Shown: piece by piece, positions 6,936 through 15,408 of the stretch
Layout of the letters: every line of letters starts with the position of its first letter
How positions within the stretch are numbered: position 1 is the first letter of the stretch
From: Nostoc linckia NIES-25
GTDB taxonomy: Bacteria > Cyanobacteriota > Cyanobacteriia > Cyanobacteriales > Nostocaceae
Length of the DNA: 64,000 nucleotides
Assembly: GCF_002368035.1 (NCBI RefSeq)
Contig: NZ_AP018222.1
Coordinates: forward strand, 1-64,000
Direction: 5' to 3'
The notes under the pieces: generated by a model
The model's database searches: none
What the model was told of the DNA's origin: nothing
The model's input: only the letters and a program-made list of their open reading frames with translations
Made by a program: the position numbers and the translations under genes

Positions 6936-8927
6936 TCAAGCTTTAACCGCATCCTTTGGGTTTGGGGCTTTTTCTACAAGAATATTGTGTAAGGTCTGCA
7001 ATAACTCCTTGGTTGTGTATGGCTTAGGGATAAACTTTTTAACTCCAGGTATTTTAGTTAGTTTATCGTTAGCATTCAGACCGCTAACAGCCACAACCTT
7101 GACCTGGGAATTCATTTTTTGTAAGGTACTAATGGCAATAGCACCATCCATTAATGGCATCATCATATCCATCAACACTAGGTTGATTTCGTCTTCGTGT
7201 CGAGCATAAAGGGCGATCGCTTCAATGCCATTACTCGCTGTCATGACTCTGTAGTTGTAAGTTTCTAAAGAAATTTTGGTTGTTTCTAAAATTTCGCTTT
7301 CATCATCAACTACTAAAATTAATTCTCCGTTACCTTTGAGCAATTCCAGGTCTTGCCCTTGTGGTGTTTTTGCTACTTCCACTGCTGGCAAGTAAACTTT
7401 AAATTCACTACCTCTAGCAAGGTGACTAGCTACAGTTATAAAACCCCCATGACTTTGGATGATACCCCTAACGGTAGACAGACCCAATCCTGTACCCTTG
7501 CCAATATCTTTAGTAGTAAAGAACGGCTCGAAGATTCTGTCAACGATCTCTGAGGGCATCCCTGTGCCTGTATCTGCAACAGTAATCATAATGTAAGCAC
7601 CGACACGGGCATCAAGATTCATGCGTGCATATTGTCGATCGATAAAGAGATTTTCCGCAGAGATTTTAATCTGACCACCTCTAGGCATAGCATCACGAGC
7701 ATTAACTACTAAGTTCATCAGTAACTGATGTAGGTGCGTTGGATCGCTAATTACAGCCCAAAGTCCTGGCTGAATATCTACTGCAAATTCAATCGATTTT
7801 GGAAAAGTCTCTCGGACAATTTGCTGAATTTCTGAGAACAGATGGTTGACTTGCACAATGGTACGCTGTCCTTCGACTCCTCGCGCAAACTGCAAGACTT
7901 GTTTGACCAAAGCAGCCCCACGTTTAGAATTATTTTCTATGGTCTGCAACATCTGTTGATTGCGCTCATTAGTATCAGACATTTTGAGTTGCAACAGTTG
8001 TGATGCTGTCAAAATAGGAGTCAGTATATTGTTGAGGTCATGAGCTATGCCACTAGCTAGGGTGCCAATACTTTCTAAACGTTGCGCCCGCAAAATTTGA
8101 TTTTCTAAATGTTTTTTTTCTGTAATATCAGTATTTACCGTTAAAATTGATTTTGGTTGGCCGTTGCGATCGCGCATTAAAGTCCAACGACTGGCAACAA
8201 TAATATCTTTTCCTTGTTTATTAACCTGATGCAATTCACCTTGCCAAAAACCAGACTCAGCTATACTTGCAGAGATATTTTGAATTTGGGATAAGCTTTC
8301 TGGTGGATATAAAATCTGGTTGACATTCATACCAATTACATCCGTAGCTTTCCAGCCATACAAATCCTCAGCCCCTTTGTTCCAAAAACGGATTTGATTG
8401 ACAAAATCTTTGACAATAATTGCATCGCTGGTAATATCTAACAAAGCAGCTTGTTCGCGGATTTTTTCTTCAACTCGCAAGCGTTCGGCAATTTCAGTTT
8501 CCAAGCGTAAATTTTGTTCTTGCAGTGTTTTTGTGAGACTTCGCAGCTTGAGATGGAGTTGAATTCTGGCTAAGACTTCTTGATGTTGGAGTGGTTTGGT
8601 AAGGTAATCGACTGCACCCAGTTCAAAACCTCTGACTTTATCGACTGTTTCGGAAAGCGCAGTCATGAAAATAACAGGAATATCTTGTGTTAATTCACTG
8701 CTTTTTAAAAGACGGCAGGTTTCAAAACCGTCCATTCCTGGCATGAGGATGTCTAACAAAATTAAGTCGGGTGGGGCATATTCGGCTCTGGCGATCGCAC
8801 TTTCACCGTCTTCAGCAATCAAAACCGTAAATCCTGCTTGACCTAAAAAATCAAACAGCATTTCTAAATTGATGGGAGTGTCATCAACAATTAAAATGAC
8901 ACTCGATTTATTAACATCATTTTTCAT
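6936..8927 (-). CDS. Hybrid histidine kinase (receiver-PAS-HisKA-HATPase-receiver)
   Basis: 663-aa cytoplasmic signalling protein without membrane segments. Domain order: receiver with DLILLDILMPG (Asp near 56); coiled linker near 130-160; PAS (about 160-285); HisKA with IAHDLNNILTPIL (His near 296); HATPase with NLVVNARDAMPRGG and GKGTGLGLSTVRGI; second receiver with ILVVDDESE (near 539) and phospho-acceptor in NLVLMDMMMPL (near 587). All expected phosphotransfer residues are present. Its ATG overlaps the stop of the upstream 2017-aa kinase gene in an ATGA arrangement, so the two are almost certainly translationally coupled and act in one pathway. The stimulus is unknown. Confidence 0.93.
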   Translation of the reverse strand: MKNDVNKSSVILIVDDTPINLEMLFDFLGQAGFTVLIAEDGESAIARAEYAPPDLILLDILMPGMDGFETCRLLKSSELTQDIPVIFMTALSETVDKVRGFELGAVDYLTKPLQHQEVLARIQLHLKLRSLTKTLQEQNLRLETEIAERLRVEEKIREQAALLDITSDAIIVKDFVNQIRFWNKGAEDLYGWKATDVIGMNVNQILYPPESLSQIQNISASIAESGFWQGELHQVNKQGKDIIVASRWTLMRDRNGQPKSILTVNTDITEKKHLENQILRAQRLESIGTLASGIAHDLNNILTPILTASQLLQLKMSDTNERNQQMLQTIENNSKRGAALVKQVLQFARGVEGQRTIVQVNHLFSEIQQIVRETFPKSIEFAVDIQPGLWAVISDPTHLHQLLMNLVVNARDAMPRGGQIKISAENLFIDRQYARMNLDARVGAYIMITVADTGTGMPSEIVDRIFEPFFTTKDIGKGTGLGLSTVRGIIQSHGGFITVASHLARGSEFKVYLPAVEVAKTPQGQDLELLKGNGELILVVDDESEILETTKISLETYNYRVMTASNGIEAIALYARHEDEINLVLMDMMMPLMDGAIAISTLQKMNSQVKVVAVSGLNANDKLTKIPGVKKFIPKPYTTKELLQTLHNILVEKAPNPKDAVKA

Positions 8928-11900
8928 ACGCCCTCAAAATACTTTTGGAGAAATTCCAATATTTGTTTTCCTTTAAAACCTTTAGCCAGTTGATATAAAT
9001 GAGTAGCAAAAGGCTGCAACTCCTCATTTATTTCTTCTAGTTTTACAGCTCGTTCAGCAATGCTTCTTAAATCACCCCGCATAGCTAAATCTAGCAAAAT
9101 TGCCAATTCACTTGCTGAAGGAGGGACAATAAGAGTCTGAGATGTTAAGTGTAAAGTATTAGTCGGATTTTTGTTTTCATCCTTCATCTTTCTTACCTTA
9201 CCTTTATCTTCGTATACCCACTCCAATCTCAAATAAACCTGTAACTTTTCTAAAAGTTCTGCTTTTTTAATTGGTTTCGCCAGGAAATCATCACACCCTA
9301 CTTTACGGCTTTCATGTCGATCGAATTCAAAGACACTAGCTGAGACAGCAATCACTATCACTTCCTTAAAGTTTTGTAGCACTCTCAGGCGGCGGGTAGC
9401 TTCAAATCCATCCAAATTTGTCATTACCAAATCCATAAAAATCAAGTTTGGCTGACATTTAGGAACTTTCCGAAGACAATCTAGACCATCAGTTGCTTCT
9501 ACAACTTCAAAACCTAGAGGTTCTAAGATATTAATCAATACAGACCGATTTTCCCATTTATCATCTACTACCATAATTTTGCGTTTACCGCCTACAAAAC
9601 CAATAATGTTAAGTTCATTAACATTATTTTTTGTGCTTTGAGCGACTTCTGGTAATTCCAAATCTAGCCAAAAAATGCTACCTTTACCTAATTCACTGGC
9701 GACATATAATTCACTCCCCATCATCTGAACCAATTGGCGGCTAATAGACAACCCCAATCCAGTACCTTCTGTCTTGAGGCTATCTTCACCTACTTGCTTG
9801 AAAGGTAAAAATATCTCTTCTAATTGCTCTGTAGCAATCCCAATTCCTGTATCTTCTACTTGAAATCGAATTTTGGAATTTGATAACTGCTCTGCAAGTT
9901 TCCCTGTATTAATTATCCACTCTCCATGCTGAGTTACATAGCCTACTTTAAAAGTAATGGTACCTTTTTTTGTAAACTTAACTGCATTACTTAATAAATT
10001 AATTAAAACTTGACGTAGGCGCTTATCATCGGCACAAATTAGATTAGGTAGTGGATATAAAGGTTGATAAATTAAGCTAATTCCCTTATTTTCAGCCCTA
10101 ATTCGGCAAATTTCTACTATTCCTTCTAAAAAAGACGGGAAATGAAACTCTTGTAAATAAAGCTCCATTTTTCGAGCTTCTATTTTGGAGATGTCTAAAA
10201 TATCATTAATTAGTGTTAGTAGATGTTCGCCACACTGATGTATAATATTTATGCCATTTTTCTGTTGAGCAGTTAAAGATGTATCTGCTTGGAAAATTTG
10301 AGTGTAACCCAAAATACCATTGAGTGGGGTTCGGAGTTCATGACTCATGTTAGCCAGAAATTCACTCTTGGCACGGTTGGCAGATGCAGCTATTTCTTCA
10401 GCTTTTTGGCGATCGCTAATTTCTTGTTGTAATTGTAAATTTTTATCTTGTAATTCGAGAGTGCGCTCTTTAACTTTTATTTCTAATGTCCGATTATATT
10501 CTTCTAAATCATTATAGAGACGGGCATTTTGTAACGAAATTGCGGCTTGTGATGATAAAAGTTGCAACACTTCTAATCGTTCCGGTGTAAAAGCCCCAGC
10601 AATCAATTTATTTTCTAAGTAAAGAATGCCAATCAACTTACCTTGATGAATTATCGGAATACATAAAATAGATTTTGGTTTGTACTGAACGATATAGCTA
10701 TCCGTGGTAAACCCCCCCCCAGAGGTAGCATCGTTGAGTACAATATTTTCCTGAGTCTGATATACATAATTAATAATATATAAAGGTAATTGCTGACTTA
10801 ATTCTACAGGCCTTGATTTCTGCACATTAATTTCAGTTTCGCCAAACTTACCTGAAGCTTCTATAAATAATTTACCCGACCTCTCTAAAATTAAAAAGCC
10901 TGTTTCTGCCCCAGCATTTTCTAACACAATCTGCATCAATTTTGCTAGCAGCTTCTCAAAAACAATTTCACCAGAAAGTGCTTGCGAAGCTTTAATAACT
11001 GTTGCTAAATCAAAAGATTCGCTAATACTTGGATTCAGAGAATTGATAAGTTTGTTCTTTTCTTGTTTGTGGGTTCTTTGTTCTGACAGCCGAGCAAAAA
11101 TTTGGGGATATTTTACTTCTAAATCTCTCAGCTTTATTGTTGCTCCCCAGTTACTATATCCATAGTAAGCATCAGTAAGGTAAGTCTGAGCTACCTTTTC
11201 TCTACCGCATTCAAAATAAAACTTTGCTGCTAGTTCATTGGCAAGAGCCTCTTCCTGGATGTATCCTTGTTCTTTAGCTCCAGCAATTGCTCGGTCATAA
11301 TATTCCATCGCTTGCCAATTTTGCCCTAATACTCGCGCTTTCTCTGCCTCTACAAGCTCATACTTATGCTGAAAATTCATTGGGGCATTGTTGACCCAAA
11401 TTTGCATTTTTTCTTGGTTATTAATCACTTTGTTTAACAGATATTTTTGCCGAGCATCTGGCGCTAATTGATAAATTGCTAGTTGTACTAAAGACTCGTA
11501 GAAATGAAATACTGGCACATGAAAAAATGCTTTAACTCCATCTAAATACTGTTCGGCTTGCAGTGCATTTTGCGCTGCTTGTTGGTAGTCACCAAATAAA
11601 TAGCAAAGGATCAGTTTGTTTAAATAAAAGTAGTGAAGTCCAGTTCTAGCATTAGCCGTTTCCAGTAGTGGCAATGATTCGTCTTCGTTGTATACTTCAC
11701 CCATTAGACGACACTGATTTTCACAAGGCCGGAGCAAGTTCAAAACTGACTGATGAAAGATTGCATTCCAACTTAAGGCATTTTCCTGTTTAAGTTGAGC
11801 TAGAACATCACTGATTTTTGCTATTTCTTTTTCCAGTCTTGGCAATTCTTCGCCAATGAAATATAAATGGTGACATTTTTGCACCGCAGCATAACAACCG

Positions 11901-14900
11901 TATTCAAACTGTCCGTTTTCTAACCCACTAGAGTAGGCATTTTCCAAAAATGGTAACGTTTCCCTAACATGGACTTTGCCATGCATCGTACATGATGCAG
12001 CTACAAAAAATATGCTTGTTTTTAATTCTAAAATATTTAGCTTTTCCACTAAGCTTAATGCTAATTTACCAAATTTATAAGCTGAATCTATATCTTGAAT
12101 AATGCTATTTAAAATTACTGCATAACAAACATAACCATAAGCAGAAAAAGATGCATTTCCATAAAGTATAGATAAATTTACTTGTTCGCATATCACCAAC
12201 GGAAATAATGCAGGAGCAGTTTGATAGGTAGGCGAACCCATACAAGTTAACATCCTGATAGCTGCTAACTTATCTATATCTATCATTAACGGTAGATTAA
12301 TCAGGTCTTCTATTTTTTTTGTAGCTAAATTAGTAGCTGTTTCATTGAGAGTTTGCTGAATATCTAACAAGCTAGGCGACGCGGGAAAACTAATACCTAA
12401 CAATTCTAGGGCTTGTAAACCAATTTTCGATGCTTCAAGCGGTCTGAGTTGCGCCATACAAGCTTGGATTTTTACCTCATAGATTTTCATTTTATGGAGT
12501 GGAATTTTTGCTTGCTGTAGAACAAGGTTCGCCCATTTCTCCATTTGTACAAAATCACCATTGAGGTACGCTACTTCTACCGCTGATTCATAAATTGATA
12601 ATGTTAATTCGTATTGATTTTGCCAGCTATCTACTGTTAATAACCTCAAACCTTCTTTTAAATAGCGCATGGCCGACTCATAGGCTGCTGCTGCTTTTGC
12701 TTTCTGCCCTGCTATGAGATTAAGTTCAGCTAGCTCATATTTATCTGATTCTAAAGTTAATAAATCAATGCCATGATTTAAGTTATTTACTAAATAAAAG
12801 ACATTTTCTTTGCGATCTTCGAGCAAAGTTTGTTGGAGAATCAATTGCCCAATTTTCAGATGAGTTGCTTTTTTTTCAATGTCTGGAATCAAAGAATAAG
12901 ATGCTTGCTGTACGCGATCGTGCAAAAATTTGTATGCAATTATTTGCTGTTCTTCTAAATCCTCACTAACAACTAGGGGTATTTTATAAGATGAGTCTAT
13001 GGGTAAAACTAAACCTGCTTGCAAAGCTTCCCATAGCTCTTTGGCTGTTTCTGACAAAGATTTTTGATTAACAATGCTCAAAATATCTAAAGTAAATTTA
13101 TCCCCTATGCAAGCAGCTAATTTTAAAACTTTCTGTGTCGCTGGTAATAGCTTTTGAATTTGATTAACCATTAATTCAACGACATTATCAGTAATATCAA
13201 TTTCTTGAATCAGTTCAATATTCCACTGCCAACAACCTATATCAAAATTAAAAAATAACAAGTGATCTTGGTAAAGAGATTTAAGTAGCTGGGTTACAAA
13301 AAATGGATTGCCTTGGGTTTTGTGCAATACTAAATCAGCTAGTTCCTGTGACTTTTCAAGACAAATACGCAGTGTATCGTTAATTAATTGCTTGATATGC
13401 CAAATTTCCAAAGGCTGGAGAACAATATTGTTAACATTTGCACCTGATTTTTGCAATTCTTCTAGAGTTAATATTAATGGATGACTGGAAGTCACCTCGT
13501 TATCTCGATATGCTCCTATTATTAATAAATGTTTACTCTCAGGGTCATTAATTAGGAGTTGAATTAACTTGAGGGAAGCTGCATCTGCCCACTGTAAGTC
13601 ATCTAGAAAAATTACCAGTGGATGTTCGGCTTGAGAAAATACATGAATAAATTGTTGAAATAATCTATTAAAGCGGTTTTGAGCTTCATTAATTCCTAGT
13701 TCTGGTATTTCAGGCTGAGAGCCGATAATTTTTGCGACATCAGGAATAACATCGATAATCACTTGACCATTAACACCAACTGCTTCTAAAATTTTTGTTT
13801 TCCAGTTTTTTATTTTGGCAGCACTTTCTGTTAATAGCTGTCGCATTAATTCTTGAAAAGCTTGAATTAATGAAGCATAAGGTATATTGCGTTTATACTG
13901 GTCAAATTTTCCTGAAATGAAATAGCCGCGCTGGCGAATTATGGGTTTATGAACTTCATTTACTAGGGAAGATTTACCAATACCAGAATAACCACTAACT
14001 AGCATTAACTCAGTTGCACCAGAACTAACTCGCTCAAAGGCATCGATCAATTTGGCGACTTCTCGCTCTCGACCGTAAAGTTTTTGGGGAATCAGAAATT
14101 GGCTATATAAATCAAGTTGACCAACAACAAAAGTTTCAATTTTACCGGTTGTTTCCAGTTGACGCAAACATAGTTCTAAATCAGCTTTTAGTCCTAAGGC
14201 ATTTTGATATCTTTCCTCAGCAGTTTTAGCTAATAATTTCATGACAATATCAGAAACTGCTAGCGGTATTTTGGCATTTAATTCGTGAGGCGTAACTGGG
14301 ATCTTAGCAATGTGTGAGTGAACTAATTCTAAAGGGTCGTTTGCGACAAAGGGCAACTTGCTAGTTAGCATTTCGTAGAATGTTACGCCTAAGGAGTAAA
14401 AATCGGTTCGATAGTCTATTGAGCGGTTCATTCTCCCAGTTTGTTCAGGTGACATATAAGCTAGGCTACCTTCTAGCAAATTGAGATCGTTAATTATCTG
14501 ATTTTCTCTAGATAAGCGTGATGCAATGCTAAAGTCGATAATTTTTATTTGGCCTGTGTTGGAATTGATGAGAATATTATGAGGTTGAATATCTTTATGA
14601 ATAAGATGATTTTGATGTAGTTGATATAGAGTTGTAGCTAGTTGAATAGCAATTTGCAAAAAGTTATTGAGTTTTAAATTGTGCCTGCTAATAATATCCT
14701 TGAGTGTTTCTCCCTCAAAATTTTGCAAGATAAGTGCAACACCATTTTGTGTGCTTTCTAAGGCTAGAGGTTGAATAGCTCCTTCTATTTCCAAAGATTG
14801 CAGTATTTGATACTCGTGCCTTATCTGGGCAATTTGTTCTATGGTGGGATATTCAGCTTTTAGAGTTTTGATAATTACTGAAGTTTGTTCTGATTCTTTG

Positions 14901-14977
14901 AAAGCACGGTAGATGCAGGTGTTTATGCCATCAAAAATAACTTCGATCGCGTTGTAATCGGTAAGGATAATACTCAT
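8924..14977 (-). CDS. Giant Ser/Thr kinase-AAA ATPase-GAF-hybrid histidine kinase
   Basis: 2017 aa. The Ser/Thr kinase domain is at about 8-265, with HKDIQPHNILIN (catalytic Asp near 126) and DFS in place of DFG. An AAA_16/STAND-type ATPase follows, with Walker A GYSGIGKSS near 330 and Walker B VIFLDDLQWAD near 459. A long helical, TPR-like region runs from about 600 to 1250. Then come GAF (about 1290-1450), coiled coil, HisKA with MSHELRTPLNG (His near 1544), HATPase (NLLSNAVKF, DTGIGI, GTGLGLSI), and a receiver with IMVVDDKWEN and FMDLVMTNLDGF near 1800-1920. This is the HstK-like architecture known in Nostoc/Anabaena. A poly-C9 run at 10712-10720 encodes glycines in the GAF domain. It is followed in an ATGA overlap by the 663-aa hybrid kinase. 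The signal is unknown. Confidence 0.93.
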   Translation of the reverse strand: MSIILTDYNAIEVIFDGINTCIYRAFKESEQTSVIIKTLKAEYPTIEQIAQIRHEYQILQSLEIEGAIQPLALESTQNGVALILQNFEGETLKDIISRHNLKLNNFLQIAIQLATTLYQLHQNHLIHKDIQPHNILINSNTGQIKIIDFSIASRLSRENQIINDLNLLEGSLAYMSPEQTGRMNRSIDYRTDFYSLGVTFYEMLTSKLPFVANDPLELVHSHIAKIPVTPHELNAKIPLAVSDIVMKLLAKTAEERYQNALGLKADLELCLRQLETTGKIETFVVGQLDLYSQFLIPQKLYGREREVAKLIDAFERVSSGATELMLVSGYSGIGKSSLVNEVHKPIIRQRGYFISGKFDQYKRNIPYASLIQAFQELMRQLLTESAAKIKNWKTKILEAVGVNGQVIIDVIPDVAKIIGSQPEIPELGINEAQNRFNRLFQQFIHVFSQAEHPLVIFLDDLQWADAASLKLIQLLINDPESKHLLIIGAYRDNEVTSSHPLILTLEELQKSGANVNNIVLQPLEIWHIKQLINDTLRICLEKSQELADLVLHKTQGNPFFVTQLLKSLYQDHLLFFNFDIGCWQWNIELIQEIDITDNVVELMVNQIQKLLPATQKVLKLAACIGDKFTLDILSIVNQKSLSETAKELWEALQAGLVLPIDSSYKIPLVVSEDLEEQQIIAYKFLHDRVQQASYSLIPDIEKKATHLKIGQLILQQTLLEDRKENVFYLVNNLNHGIDLLTLESDKYELAELNLIAGQKAKAAAAYESAMRYLKEGLRLLTVDSWQNQYELTLSIYESAVEVAYLNGDFVQMEKWANLVLQQAKIPLHKMKIYEVKIQACMAQLRPLEASKIGLQALELLGISFPASPSLLDIQQTLNETATNLATKKIEDLINLPLMIDIDKLAAIRMLTCMGSPTYQTAPALFPLVICEQVNLSILYGNASFSAYGYVCYAVILNSIIQDIDSAYKFGKLALSLVEKLNILELKTSIFFVAASCTMHGKVHVRETLPFLENAYSSGLENGQFEYGCYAAVQKCHHLYFIGEELPRLEKEIAKISDVLAQLKQENALSWNAIFHQSVLNLLRPCENQCRLMGEVYNEDESLPLLETANARTGLHYFYLNKLILCYLFGDYQQAAQNALQAEQYLDGVKAFFHVPVFHFYESLVQLAIYQLAPDARQKYLLNKVINNQEKMQIWVNNAPMNFQHKYELVEAEKARVLGQNWQAMEYYDRAIAGAKEQGYIQEEALANELAAKFYFECGREKVAQTYLTDAYYGYSNWGATIKLRDLEVKYPQIFARLSEQRTHKQEKNKLINSLNPSISESFDLATVIKASQALSGEIVFEKLLAKLMQIVLENAGAETGFLILERSGKLFIEASGKFGETEINVQKSRPVELSQQLPLYIINYVYQTQENIVLNDATSGGGFTTDSYIVQYKPKSILCIPIIHQGKLIGILYLENKLIAGAFTPERLEVLQLLSSQAAISLQNARLYNDLEEYNRTLEIKVKERTLELQDKNLQLQQEISDRQKAEEIAASANRAKSEFLANMSHELRTPLNGILGYTQIFQADTSLTAQQKNGINIIHQCGEHLLTLINDILDISKIEARKMELYLQEFHFPSFLEGIVEICRIRAENKGISLIYQPLYPLPNLICADDKRLRQVLINLLSNAVKFTKKGTITFKVGYVTQHGEWIINTGKLAEQLSNSKIRFQVEDTGIGIATEQLEEIFLPFKQVGEDSLKTEGTGLGLSISRQLVQMMGSELYVASELGKGSIFWLDLELPEVAQSTKNNVNELNIIGFVGGKRKIMVVDDKWENRSVLINILEPLGFEVVEATDGLDCLRKVPKCQPNLIFMDLVMTNLDGFEATRRLRVLQNFKEVIVIAVSASVFEFDRHESRKVGCDDFLAKPIKKAELLEKLQVYLRLEWVYEDKGKVRKMKDENKNPTNTLHLTSQTLIVPPSASELAILLDLAMRGDLRSIAERAVKLEEINEELQPFATHLYQLAKGFKGKQILEFLQKYFEGV

Positions 14978-15356
14978 ATTTTTTTTGTCACTTGAGTGAC
15001 ATCAATTCTTAAATCAGTTACAAAAACTCATTGTGTTACTAAAAAGGATTGTTTAAATAATTCCAAAATCATTTTGATAAGTTTTCGCTAGTTTTTTGGA
15101 TGTTTAGGGTAAATAATTTTATTTATCTACTGACTCGCCCGACTACTATTATTTTAAATTTTTGTGATGCAATCTGCGGATTTTTAATTGATATTTTATA
15201 AGTTTTATCTATGATTTTTATCCCAGTGTTTAATTCTACTGCCATTTAAATTAGAAAATGTCATTAATTTTTGACATATTAATAAGCGTTAGATTTATTT
15301 ATGCGATGGAAAGTAAAGGAAAGTAAAGCTTTAATGCGATAATTTATTGAAAACGT
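14978..15356. other. AT-rich intergenic region upstream of the giant kinase
   Basis: About 380 bases of AT-rich DNA upstream of the minus-strand kinase operon and downstream of mutS2. It probably holds the kinase promoter; I see no assignable box. Confidence 0.4.
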
Positions 15357-15400
15357 AAAAGCGATCGCCCCCAACATCAACCAAAGGTGCGATCGCTTTT
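15357..15400 (-). terminator. HIP1-based hairpin terminator after mutS2
   Basis: aaaagcgatcgc and gcgatcgctttt form a 12-bp inverted repeat just past the mutS2 stop, ending in a T-run on both strands. This fits an intrinsic terminator built from two HIP1 sites. Confidence 0.55.
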
Positions 15401-15408
15401 ATCTTTGT

